Shown: one piece after another, positions 13,755-24,639 of the stretch
Layout: each line of letters begins with the position of its first letter
Numbering within the stretch: position 1 is the first letter of the stretch
Source of the DNA: Epiperipatus broadwayi
Lineage: Eukaryota > Onychophora > Udeonychophora > Euonychophora > Peripatidae
DNA: 64,000 bases
Direction: 5' to 3'
NCBI GenBank assembly: GCA_028023455.1
Contig: JAQFVV010012420.1
Coordinates: 5,024,001-5,088,000, forward strand
Notes under the pieces: generated by a model
What the model saw: the letters and a program-made list of their open reading frames with translations, nothing else
What the model was told of the DNA's origin: nothing
Database searches by the model: none
Made by a program: the position numbers and the translations under genes

Positions 13755-14195
13755 AAGTTCATTTATATAGGCAAATCTAAAGCAATTTGGAAAGAAAGTA
13801 TGAAGATCTCAAAACTGATCAAATTACTTTATTAAAACCATATTTGAAATTGATTTATCTTTTCAAAAGACTTATCTTGTGCTTTGGATTGTTTGAGAGT
13901 ATTTTATTTACCCAATAAATCAGTATTTTTAATCTAGTTATTGCTGGTATTGACTAGCTTTAAATTGGAAAATTTCACCAATGTTTATTGAAACTATATA
14001 AAGCAATTTGAAATTATAGCTTTAATGAAGTAATTTAATCAATGACAAATTCTTTCCAAAATGCTTTAGATTTGCCTATATAAATGATTTTAGACAAAAA
14101 GAATAAGATAGTCCCTTCTTATCTTTTCAGAAGATTTATCTTGTGCTTTCAATTGAGAGTATTTCATTTACTCAATAAATTAGTGTTGGTGTATA
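13755..14195. repeat. Short inverted and direct repeat cluster
   Basis: About 40 bp at 13,759-13,797 (ttcatttatataggcaaatc...) recurs inverted at about 14,051-14,090. In addition, ~65 bp at 13,857-13,924 (ttatcttttcaaaagactta...) recurs in direct orientation at about 14,127-14,187. The combination of inverted inner and direct outer copies suggests a rearranged foldback element. Confidence 0.65.
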
Positions 14196-14199
14196 TATA

Positions 14200-15870
14200 T
14201 ATATTATAATGGTACAGAGTAAGGGTACTTAATGTATCTGCACTATAAGGGTCCCATCTAGGCATTTGAAACTAGAAAAATTTATATAGTAGGCAGATAC
14301 GTAAGTTAAAAAAAAATATTTTATATATTTTGAATTTGATCATTAGCCCATTGTCACTAGCTCATGGAGTAGAGCAGAGATTTATATTTTATAATAAATT
14401 CTTATCTAAGATATATTTTCAATATTAAAAAAGAAATAAAATAAGCCACTGCCAGTAATTATACACACAAACATTTATTAACGCACATATAAATTTTGAA
14501 TCATTTTAATATTACTTTATAATTTTAAACTAGTTCATGGAATAGAGCAGAGATTTATATTTTATAATAAATTCTTATCTAAGATATATTTTCAGTATTA
14601 AAAAAGGAATAAAATAAGCCACTGCCAGTAATTATACACACAAACATTTATTAACGCACATATAAATTTTGAATCATTTTAACATTACTTTATAATTTTA
14701 ACTTGATTTTAGAATTTGATTTTACATTTTAACTTTTATAAGCTATTATAAGTTCGCACAGATGGATTTGTGAAAGTTTGTTTTATAATGTTGAGTATAG
14801 ATTGGTTACATAGATTACACGGTTAAAAACATTTCAAAATAAACATAAACGATCAAAATATAAAATCATTGGTGGAATTGCAGAGGGAAATTTATAAGAA
14901 ACCCAATGGCATTCTTCATAAGATATCACATTGACACCAATAACTTAAAAGACATCCGAATAAATACATTTTAGATACTCACCATAAGGTATCATTATTT
15001 ACCAAATGTCTATATATATTTTGATCAAATATGAAAACCAAAAACATAATTAACCGATAATGAATCCATGCAAGCGTCCATACCCAACTTAATTTTAATG
15101 CATTTTTATTTAGAGTGTCGAGTATGAATAGACTACATAGATTTGCATTTGAAAAGAAAATATTCTATCATTATTCAACCCCAGGCCAAAAGCTTGTAGT
15201 TAAACCAACTTCAATCCATCTGATATATTGATGTATTCAATGTAATACGAATACGACAACACGCAATTCCATACTGTCAGGAATGTACATCTGAGCAGCA
15301 GGGTTAAGAAAAGAAATTGACTCTCATCCAGATAGGAATACTACATCTATCTGATGAGAAGAGCAATAAAAAAAACTCCATAGGAAAGGACTGTGGTCAT
15401 TTTTTGTCGACTTATGATCGCATTTCATAGGCAAAGGGGTTGTGCGGCATATACTTCGATTCTGCACATAGCGAACCTCATACTACATCTACTAATTACA
15501 CCAATATATCCAATCCATTGACCTAATTCAACTATGAAATGAATAATCTAAGATTACCCTCCCCTAATAAAACTTTACAAATCTATATAGCCATTCACGC
15601 ATGACTTAAGTTTAACATTTATATAATTTAGTTTAACGAAAAGCATAAAAATCATAAATAAACCTTAAAAGAACAAAAAAAAAATAAATGGAAATGATTT
15701 TAAAAAAGAAATACATCAAATTAAATTACTTATTAATAAATTAAGTTGGTCAGATAGGCTTCTATTTCTATAAATTAAATATTGGGAAAAAGTTTATATT
15801 TTAGAGTTCTTAGTGTTTTCAAATTAATATTCATTTAAGTTCATAACATGCTTACAGTTTTAGAAATCTT
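14200..15870 (-). repeat. Family M repeat, copy 1 (minus orientation)
   Basis: The reverse complement matches 19,060-20,445 in several blocks. Block C is 14,220-14,740 (words atgcctagatgg, ctggcagtggctt, atatgtgcgt). Block B is 14,740-15,110 (gttgggtatDgacg, gttttcatattDgatcD, gtgcgaac). Block A is 15,120-15,620 (cgtgaatggctatata, gggagggtaatcttag, ttagtagatgtagtatgag). Further similarity lies near 15,840-15,870 (actgtaagc). In this copy the order on the element strand is A-B-C; in the other copy it is B-A-C. No coding capacity recognised. Confidence 0.7.
14358..14703. repeat. Direct duplication of ~173 bp inside family M copy 1
   Basis: Units 14,358-14,530 and 14,531-14,703 are nearly identical (both contain tcatggaDtagagcagaga and aagccactgccagtaattat). 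The other family M copy has only one unit, so this duplication is specific to this copy. Confidence 0.85.
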
Positions 15871-16644
15871 CATTAGTTATATACTTCTTACTGTTTTAGA
15901 AAAGTTCATCCTTTACAGTTGCTTGCCATTTGGAATCCAGTGTTAAATCCCCCGATGATCCTGTGGTCCTCAATATAAGAAAAGCAATGTTTAATTTTTC
16001 TTTTTTTTTATGACAACTGAAGGAATTGAAAATGTGTCTTTCAATCCCTTCACCTCCAACTCTCCGACTTAACATCTCTCCATCTTCTCTTAAACTTTCT
16101 TCACTCCCTCCTAATTTATTTCCAAACTTTTTCTTTTATATGTAACTTTTGGATCCAATTGACATTACATCATCGATGATGATCCTTCCATTGAGGTCCG
16201 ATTTTCCAATGGATTTTTTCATTGGCCATTAGTTTCTATTGTTTTTCTATCTGACCATTGCTTATACATTTAAATGCCCAAGGGCTAGTTCACTTGGACT
16301 AATTAAAATAATCATTTCCATTTTTTCAATAACATTAATTAATTTGTTTTGTTCAAACTTAGATATATTTTTATCTTTAAATCTTTACTGACAATTTAGT
16401 TTTAAAATACTTTTTTTTTAATAGTTTCTTTTTTTAATTTCTCATCTGTGTGATTTTATATATATATGAGTTTAGTATAGAATTTTAATTTTGAATTTTT
16501 AATTCTTAAAAAAGAAGTTTTATTTGCGAACTTTTATTTTTTCATGTTTAATAATAAAAAAAATAATGTAATGTTGTATGTGCCCGTTACAATATATTAC
16601 AGAGAATTTAGGGTCTTAATATAAAACAAGCTGGGGCTACAATG
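15871..16644. other. Non-coding stretch between family M and LTR copy 1
   Basis: Nothing recognised. A locally less AT-rich part near 15,930-16,230 contains a CT-rich tract and the palindrome catcatcgatgatg. If the primer-binding-site call at 16,645 is right, this would be the start of a truncated, decayed internal region on the minus strand. Confidence 0.3.
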
Positions 16645-16670
16645 TCCCACATTTGGGTGCCAATTGTAAT
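16645..16670 (-). promoter_or_regulatory. LTR end and primer-binding-site-like junction, copy 1
   Basis: The minus strand reads ATTACA, then AT, then TGGCACCCAAATGTGGGA. A TTACA end followed two bases later by a TGG-initiated 18-mer is the usual layout of a metazoan Gypsy-type LTR/PBS junction, where TGG pairs with the CCA end of a primer tRNA. The equivalent place in the second copy (about 21,967-21,993) reads ATTACA, AA, TGACTTCCCAACAGTGGG, a diverged version of the same arrangement. Confidence 0.45.
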
Positions 16671-18749
16671 AGTATGGAAAAACAGTGTTGAAGCTGGGGT
16701 GATAGAAATTATCATCAACTCCAGTTCAATATAAAATTAAATATAAAAGGAATGAGCATAAGGAGTCTGACAGATCAACACCAACATTAACAATAAATAA
16801 GTATAAGTTACTATAAGTAATAAGTTCAGCATTACACAAACAAATAATCAATGTTATCAAGAATGATCAAAAATACAATAAATCATAAATCAACAGTCTT
16901 CTTGTGACTGGATTTGAAATGGGTCTAGCTTGGGGAAGATTATTTAACATTAATTTGAATGCACAAACTTAAATGCTAATCCACCAGAATACCACAGTAA
17001 AAATAATACTGGAATTTTAAAACATGCTAATCATCATCAATGATCTGACCACTAAATACTTTTAATGTACTGGCTAACTATAAACTTAATTTCTAATAAA
17101 CACTAAAATAAATAAAATGTAGTGCATGGGCTTTAAAGGATATTTTCTTTTCAGCAATCCAGGATCATCAACTGGATATCCACAAACACCGAATATAACT
17201 CCTTTTTTATATAACAACAGTTATGTATGAATCTAGCTGAAGAACAAAAGCTCTATAACTTACTATGAACAAGAGATATACTACAACATGTAATGTTTTA
17301 TATGTATTCTAAAATTATTTAGGACTGAGTTTACTGGAATGACTTTATCATGGAAATATCAATTTATTAACAATTAAAATGAAATCAAGTTCTGCTGAGT
17401 ATGCCATAAATATAAATTTTAGCATTCTGATTTTAATTAATATATAATTAGCTATCACAATGTGATTTACAAATATCTCAATAAATGTACATGAAATAAA
17501 CATATATCAGCACACAGATGTGCAGTATAATAATTTACAAATATATTTGAATTGTCAGAAAATAGTAATAAAAAGTATGATTAATTTTAACATATGTGTC
17601 TCCTTTACATACATCTATATGAGCACCAACATATGGGAATTGCCATATAATAATAATAAAAAAATAAGTTATCACATTTTACTGATACATAAATTATCAC
17701 TGTTTTCACATACATGTGGGTATTCATGTAAATGTGTGTATACATTGATATTTTTTGCATATGATATTTTAATTTATAAAAATAGTAAAATTATTAAATA
17801 TATATTTTTCACAATTCTATGTTGAAAATATACATAAAGTTCACACATATGTGTGTATATATATAAATCAATTATTAATTCATTCCTTATCTAATGGTAA
17901 ACAAAAAAAAATTTTCTCTTTCCTTTTTTTTTAAAAAAAGTAGTATTCTTTGATCATCCTTCATAAAAATTTTCTTTTTAACAGGTTACTTTTAATTAAT
18001 TATAAACATCTTTTAAATAAAAATAATATTCCAGCAAGTAATCTAGAAAGATTTTTGATTTTTTTAATGAAATGAAATTGTCTATGAATCAATCATTTGT
18101 TTTTTTTAGAATATTTAAGTAAAAATTATTTACTTGTTTTATTTTTAAATTATAGAGTTTAAATGTCATTTTCAAGGAATTATTTAAAATATTATTGTTC
18201 TCATATATATATATATATAACACTACTCATTAGATATCCTTTATATATATGATGCAATACTTATATTTGTGCCCCTATGCATACAGATAAAACATCTATA
18301 AATTAATTCTTCAGCAAACTGATGGACTCTCTGATAATCTTGTCCCTTCTAAACAGTAGACTGTGTAACGATATATAAATATGTCGTTACATTAAATTGA
18401 AATAAAAACTTTTAAGTTCGCATATAAAAATAAGTGTATTAAAAAGAAAAAAAAACTAAACGCTAAAATTAAAATGTTTGTTAAATGTATATATTCGCAC
18501 AGATGCTAAACTTTAAAAATATTTTTTTTTAATAAAAAAAAAAGGTATTTGAATGTATTTTTTTTATAAAAAAAAGATTTAAATATAAAAATAGTTTAAA
18601 AAAGAAATAACGTAAGTAAAAATAAAAACAGGTATTAATTAATTCCTGTAATCTGTAAATGGAAATGATTGTTTATTAATTATCCAAAAGCTGTCTAATT
18701 AAAAAGTCAGAGAGTAAATTAGATAAGAGAATAAAGAGATTTTAGCTTG

Positions 18750-18868
18750 ACCAATGGAAGCACCAAGCCTCAGCCCGGACTCGAACAAAAATTTGGATTA
18801 GTGACGTCTTTGTTCGTTCAATCTGGAGATTTACTATAAAAAGAGAAATATTGAGTTCCAGACAGTTT
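18750..18868 (+). promoter_or_regulatory. Candidate RNA polymerase II promoter
   Basis: In order on the plus strand: a CCAAT word at 18,751-18,755, a CRE-like TGACGTC at 18,802-18,808, and a TATA box TATAAAAAG at 18,835-18,843. Spacings are typical of a proximal promoter, and a start near 18,865-18,870 would be expected. The segment is GC-richer than its surroundings. This is motif evidence only. Confidence 0.4.
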
Positions 18869-18976
18869 TTTCGGACTTGATTTGATGAGAACTGTAAGAC
18901 GCATTTGCCGTTCTCTCTCATTTTTTTGTTTGTTTTAAAAAAAATATATATAAAATGAAAAGACTGTGATACAAGA

Positions 18977-19063
18977 ATGGAACCAGCTAATGCTACCTCC
19001 AGAACATTATCTTCCAATGGAGACGTCGCAGGAATTAAAAACAGGAACCTGGACTCTTCTACT
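18977..19063 (+). CDS. Possible first coding exon, 29 codons, unknown product
   Basis: ATG at 18,977 lies in a strong initiation context (A at -3, G at +4), about 110 nt downstream of the predicted start of the CCAAT/CRE/TATA promoter. The frame encodes 29 residues beginning MEPANATSRTLSSNGD. It then reaches a good splice donor, CT|GTAAGC, at 19,064 in phase 0. The codons look less AT-driven than in the surrounding DNA. A five-codon upstream ORF begins near 18,955. I do not recognise the peptide; it has one N-glycosylation-type site (NAT). The bases around the donor (actgtaagc) have a counterpart in family M copy 1 but the coding part does not. It may be a real gene start, an exon captured by a mobile element, or chance. 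Confidence 0.3.
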
Positions 19064-20445
19064 GTAAGCTATATTGACATGAACTCTAAATTTAAAAATA
19101 ACTAAGAACTTTCGTTCAAGCTTATGAACTTCTATCTGACTTTTAAGTTTAAAATCAATTAATAATGTTTAATTTTATATGTTTTCCGATTGATAAAAAT
19201 CATTTCCATTTTTTTTTCTCTTATTGTATAAATTATTTGTTGTTTAAATTTTAAATGAGGGAATTTAAGGTTGGGTATAGACGTTGCATAGATTCGTTAG
19301 CGGTTGATAATGTTGTGGTTTTCACATTCGATTAGAATATATGTCAGCGATATCACTGCAAGCATCTTACGATGAATGCTAATGGGATTTGTATATTCCC
19401 TATGCAAGTGACGTTTATCGATGACTTTGTATTTTGATCGGTTGTGTTTAATTTGGAATGTTTTTGACCATGGAATCTGTGCAGCTGATCTGTACTCAAC
19501 ATTTTAAAACAAATTTTATAAAATGCATTTGTGCGAACGTATCTAAATGTTAAATTTAAGTCGGGCGTGAATGGCTATATAGTTTTGTAAAGTTATATTA
19601 AGGGAGGGTAATCTTAGGTTATTCGTTTCGTGGTTGAATTGGCTCAATGGATTGGATATATTTGTGTAATTAGTAGATGTAGTATGAGATCCGCTTCGGG
19701 CAGGATTGCATATATACGCCACACACCTTCTGTTTGCCTATGGATGGGTTTGTAAGTCGGCAGAAGACCGCAGTCCATTCCTATGGAGTTTTTTGTTTAT
19801 TGTTCTACTCGCCAACAGATGTCACATTCCTGTTGGTGGAGAGACCATGTCTTCTCTAATCTACTTACTGATCAGATGTACTTTCCTGACAGTATAGTAT
19901 TTTGTGTTGTTGTATCATGCTACATTGAATACATGAATGTATCAGATGGATTGGCGCCAGTTTGGTTGCGAAATTTGTTGCCTAAGGTTAAATCAGGGAA
20001 GAATATTTTCTTTTCAAATGCAGATCTATGTAGTCTATTCATACTTGACTATCTAAATAAAATATTAAACTCATTGAAACTTAGTTAAATGTAAAATTAA
20101 AAGTTAATATAAAAATCTAAAATGTTAAACTTATTCCTCAAAATTTAAATGTTATTTTATATGTGCGTAAATAAATATTTTTATGTGTTAATTTCTGGCA
20201 GTGGCTTTTATTTATTGATATTTAAGATATAAATTAAGATATAGATTTTTATCTCTGCGTCTCTGCTGAGCTAGTGACTTGGGCTAACGATTGGAATATT
20301 TAAATAAAGTGGAATCTTAACAGCGCGTATCTGCCTACTCTATAAATTTTTCTAGGTTTAAATGCCTAGATGGCACCTTGTAGAGCAGATATCGTAGTTT
20401 GCGGTTAGTTTCGATCTTCACTTTCATTTCGATCATTATAACTGG
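19060..20445 (+). repeat. Family M repeat, copy 2 (plus orientation)
   Basis: Matches the reverse complement of 14,200-15,870 with module order B (19,265-19,550), A (19,560-20,060), C (20,060-20,445). Within it a sub-motif recurs in diverged form (gcatagattcg near 19,287, ggaatctgtgcagctgatctgta near 19,470, gcagatctatgtagtctatt near 20,020), so the element itself contains internal repeats. Open frames at 19,706-20,088 are not recognised and lie across module A, which is broken in the other copy. Confidence 0.7.
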
Positions 20446-20996
20446 CTTATTGTCATTTTCAGGAAGACTAATCTAGATAACTTCTGGCTTGCAGTGAGCT
20501 CCCTTCAGTTTTTATGCTGCCTAATATACACACACACATATATATATATAGGCTATGGAGAACACAGGAAGCACACTTTTTATTTCCATGTGAATCCAAA
20601 CTTTATCATAGTGAATTAATAGCAGCAACTGTACTTGCACCCTCTTGCCTTCACTTATAACTTCATAGTAACTATCATAATCTGTGAAACTTAAAACTCC
20701 TTATCTTTTTTCCAATCTTTTTATTGTCAGGGTAAAAAAATACATTAATTAAAAATAAGTTTTTCTTATCCTGATTGAAAAAAGTAAATGACTCTTTTCA
20801 ATTCACTTTAATCCTTTGAAAAACAACTTTGTAGCATTTTTATCAAAGTATGTTTTAATTTCACAATCAGAATTAATAAAACATTAATTAGATCTTTTCA
20901 AATATTTAATTTATAATACATTTTTTTAAAATTCAAAATTATTTAATCCTTAACTGTTATTCCAGTATAATACAGAAACTATCTACAAAATTTTTT

Positions 20997-21074
20997 TGTC
21001 TGAGTTTATTTTTATATTTCTTTTCAACTTTATATTGTCTGAGTTTATTTTTATATTTCTTTTCAACTTTATAT
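20997..21074. repeat. Perfect 39-bp tandem duplication
   Basis: Two copies of a unit starting tgtctgagtttatttttata, at 20,997 and 21,036. They create matching short open frames on both strands that should not be taken as genes. Confidence 0.95.
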
Positions 21075-21960
21075 ATATATACATGCACACATGGTACTAT
21101 GTTGTATGCCATGAGACACATAATGATCAAATAGCTCACCTTATGGGGAACAGGAAAACTAATAAAACACCCATCTAACAATATTTTACATAATATACAG
21201 GTACAATTAACACAAAGTTTAAAGCTCCAGCTATGTACTCATCAATTTTTTTAGAGATCTGACAGCTAATAGAATGAATAGTGACATGGAATTATGAGCT
21301 AGATAAAGAATTCAACCACTGGACTATAAATACACAATGCACCATGATTACCAAGAGGTACACCTCAATTGAGTCACTAAGCTACCACAACCCTTGATAT
21401 GAAATAAAAATGCAAAAATTTTTGCAAATCATTGCTTTTTTGAGTTTTAGAGGCTAGAAAACACAGAGCTATATCCTACCCCTTTGATCCTTATGGGACT
21501 AGAAAATATAGTACTATGCTTTACTCCTTTACTTGGAGATTTAGAGACTGGGATTGTGGTAGGGTTATGTTAACTGCACTATGATAAACAATAGGAAAAA
21601 AAAGTGGGTTGGAGCATTGCTTGAGACAGAACATCTCAGATTTTCATGAAAACATTGTATCCTCAAGCCAATGACAAAACTCTCCATTTATCATCAAACA
21701 AAGTACAGATAAATGAACTCCAACAATCAAACACTCAATACAATTTCCAAAATCCTGTATTTTCTATTCAATTCTAAACATGAACTTTTAAATATACATT
21801 AAAACTACTATTTTATAATTTATAATCATCAATACTCATCACATATTTCACAGTAATACATTAAAATTAATTGTACATAAAATGCATTTTTTTCTCAGAT
21901 GTGGATATTGAGATCAAATTAAGTGGCAATTTTGTAATGATGGTCACCAATATGTGATCA
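21075..21960. other. Non-coding DNA between the two LTR-like copies
   Basis: No coding region. A ~55-bp segment at 21,080-21,135 (tgcacacatggtactatgtt, gtatgccatgagaca) recurs at 32,285-32,340, each time next to (TA)n. On the minus strand, about 21,300-21,395 has a tRNA A-box-like word (tggtagcttagtgact) and a B-box-like word (ggttgaattct). Their spacing is too long for a clear tRNA-derived SINE call. If the flanking repeats are true LTRs, this ~1-kb segment would be the internal part of a non-coding (LARD/TRIM-like) element. Confidence 0.35.
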
Positions 21961-21987
21961 TTATCAGCCCACTGTTGGGAAGTCATT

Positions 21988-24395
21988 TGTAATAGCATAG
22001 ACTGATCAGAGGTTAACCTGAGGTGATGGCACTCATCATCCTCAACCCTCAGTTACTACAAAATTTAAATATATATAAAAGGAATGAGCATGATAAATGA
22101 ATATAATAAACCTGTGAGATCAACACCAACACTATAAGTAAGTAAAAGTTACTATAATGAGTTTACCAGCATTACACAGAAGTAATAATCATTCATCATC
22201 ATGATAAAAATGCAATATATCATAAATAAACAGTCAATCTTGCGACTGGGTTTGAAATGGGTCTAATTTAAACCAGGCTAATTATTTAGCTTTTGCCAGC
22301 TTGGAGTAGATTATTTAATATTAATTTGGATGTACAAACATGCTATTACATCAGAATACAACAGTAAAAAATACTGCTGGGAATACTAAAACATTAGATC
22401 ATCAGCAATGCTCTGGCCACTTAGTACCTTTAATGTACTTACCAACTACAAACTTAATTTTTAATAAATACTAAACTAAATAAAATGTAGTGCAAGGCCT
22501 TTGAAGGATTTTCCCTTTGTGTCAATCCAGGATCATCATCAAGTGGATGTCCATAAACACTGAATATAAACCCATTTTTATATAACAGACCAGTATGCAT
22601 CTAGCTCAGGTACAAAAACTTTATAAATTACTGTGAAGAAGAGATATACTATAACATATAATGTTTTATATCTATTCTAAAATTATTTAGGATTGAGTAA
22701 ATTCACTGGAATAACTTTATCAATGAAATATTAATTTATTAATTAATATGAATTTAAGATGTGCTGAATATGCCATAAATATAAATTTGGCAATCTGATT
22801 TTGATTAATATATAATTAGCTATTAAACTGTGATAAACAAATATCTCAATAGGTGTACATTAAACACATATATCAGCACACAGATGTGCAGTATATTTAT
22901 GAACATATTTGCATTGTCATATAATAATAAAAATATGATTAATTTTAACATATATGTGTCTGTGAGACATGCATCTATATTAGCACACAGACATGCTGTA
23001 ACATATGGGAATTGTCATAATAATAAAGAAAATAAGTCAACACACTTTATAGATGCATAAATAATGACTATTTTTACATATATATGTGGGTACCAATGGA
23101 AATGTGTGCATACACTGACATTTATTTCATATGATATTGTAATTTGTTAAGATAATAAAATTATTGAAATATTTTTTACAATTAACTCCATGTTGAAAGT
23201 ATACATAAAATTCACACATATATTTATATATATGAATCAGTTATTAATTCATTTCTTATTTAAACCACTAAACATCACATGATGACCATTTCTTGTGCTT
23301 ACTCAAGCTGTATGGAGAGTTTTGCCTGTTTTTCCATTTTTTATTTAATGGTAAACAAAAAAAATTCATTTTCCTTTTTTTTTTTAAAAAAAAAAAAAAA
23401 GTAATATTAATTTTTTGATGGTCCTTCATAAAAGTTTTCTCTTTAACAGATTATTCTTGATTAATTATAAAAACAATACTCCAGCAAGGTCTTTGAAAGA
23501 TTTTTTAAGTTTTTTTTTTCAATAAAATAAAATTGTCTATGAATCAATTGTTTTTTTAAGACTTTTAATTCAAACAAAAAATATTTAGTTTTACTTTTAA
23601 ATTAGATGTTAAATGTCATTTTCAAGAAATTATTTAAAATACTATCATTCTCAGTATATGTAACACCACTCACCAGCTGTACTTTATATATTATGCAATA
23701 CCCCTCTCTGTGTCCTTCTGTATACAGACAAAACAGTATATATATATAAACTAATTTTTCAGCAATCTGATGGACTCTCTGGATAAGCTGGTCCCTTCTA
23801 AACTGTAGACTGCTCACTTGCAGTTTGTGCTCTGTAATCTATGCTATCTAATATACACACTTGTATAGGCTATGGAGAATACAGAAAGCAAGTTCTTTAT
23901 TTCCATGTGAATTCAAAATCATCTATAGTGACCTAGTAGCAGCAACTGAACTTTTATTTTTTTGTCTTCAGTTATAACTTCATGATAACTTATAATCTGT
24001 GAAATTCTTAAAAAAACTCCCCTTACCTTTTTTCCAACCTTTTTATAAACAGGGTAAAAATATACTAATTAAAAATGTTTTTTCTATTCTGATTGAAAAA
24101 AACTAATAACTTTCGAATTCACTTTAATCCTTTGAAAAGCAACTTTGTAGCATTTTTATCAAAATATGTTATATAAGCATTAATTAGACAAAAAATTTGC
24201 TAATCAAAATAGTTAGTGGAATTTTATAATTACCAGTATATCTATCACATCATAAAAATATTGCTTTAATTTCAAAATCAGAATTAATAAAATATTAATT
24301 AGACCTTTTTAAATGTTTAATTTATAAAAAAAAATTTGAACTTGAAATTATTTGTTCTTACTTGTTATTCCAAGATAATATAGAATCTATCTACA
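21988..24395 (-). mobile_element. Long LTR-like repeat family A, copy 2, uninterrupted
   Basis: About 2.4 kb, minus orientation, from TGTAG at 24,395 to ATTACA ending at 21,988, followed by a PBS-like sequence. It aligns by eye in order with copy 1. Divergence is substantial, with many substitutions and indels, so the two copies are old. It serves as the empty-site reference for the 2.1-kb insertion in copy 1. Confidence 0.5.
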
Positions 24396-24446
24396 AATAT
24401 ATATATTATATTTAATATTTTCATGATTGTATGATATAGATAAAAT

Positions 24447-24624
24447 ATTATTTTTGGAAATAAATCATGTGTTATTTTGCATTACAAACTGATAATTCAA
24501 TGAACTAGGATCCACTATTGTCAAGGTTGACTTTTGAAAGCCAATCTTGACAATGGCAGATGCTAGTTCATCAAAATATTGGTTTGTAATGCAAAATAAC
24601 ACATGGTTTATTCCCAAAAATAAT
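24447..24624. mobile_element. Foldback (MITE-like) hairpin, ~85-bp arms
   Basis: Inverted arms of about 85 bp with an 8-nt loop (ttttgaaa) centred at 24,535. Arms share atcatgtgttattttgcatt against its complement, and aactagDatc...attgtcaag. Mismatches are scattered and few. No coding capacity. The terminal words attatttttgg and ccDaaaaataat form the ends. A target duplication is not clear in the AT-rich flanks. Confidence 0.8.
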
Positions 24625-24639
24625 AATTTATATATATAT

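Larger units (their letters stand above)
18363..20488 (+). mobile_element. ~2.1-kb insertion in LTR copy 1, carrying family M copy 2
   Basis: The intact paralogue (23,805-23,850) runs from the word tagactg to cttgcagt in a few bases. Here those words lie about 2.1 kb apart. The intervening DNA contains a promoter-like stretch, a possible coding exon and the family M repeat. The exact ends and any target duplication are unclear; a weak candidate is gtagact/gaagact. The alternative is that this segment is ancestral and was deleted from the other copy. Confidence 0.5.
16665..20987 (-). mobile_element. Long LTR-like repeat family A, copy 1, interrupted
   Basis: 16,665-18,362 and about 20,488-20,987 match 21,988-24,395 in order. 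Examples are tataaaaggaatgagcat (16,745/22,076), ccaggatcatca (17,160/22,528), gatggactctctg (18,321/23,769), ggctatggagaa (20,550/23,868) and tttgtagcatttttatcaaa (20,828/24,145). On the minus strand the shared unit begins TGTAGATAG and ends ATTACA, TG...CA-type ends as expected for an LTR of about 2.2-2.4 kb. About 2.1 kb of unrelated DNA sits inside. The LTR assignment is inference from the ends and the PBS-like junction; no gag or pol coding is seen. Confidence 0.5.

Noticed and set aside
13578-13835. 85-codon frame beginning MRLIMDEND
   Set aside because: No motif, AT-driven composition, and overlaps a small inverted repeat. Kept only as unassigned DNA.
17520-17825. 101-codon plus-strand frame, with a partial counterpart at 22,830-23,060
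   Set aside because: Both lie inside the LTR-like repeats at corresponding places, but reading frames and lengths differ, so the peptide is not conserved.
18780-18800. Minus-strand B-box-like GTTCGAGTCCGGG suggesting a SINE
   Set aside because: No A box at suitable distance and no T-stem partner. The CCAAT/CRE/TATA reading on the plus strand explains the local composition better.
18742-19017. Minus-strand 91-codon frame
   Set aside because: Overlaps the promoter and exon candidate on the other strand and shows no recognisable domain.
20957-21181. Minus-strand frame with an internally repeated VEKKYKNKLRQ peptide
   Set aside because: The repetition comes from the 39-bp tandem duplication, not from a repeat protein.
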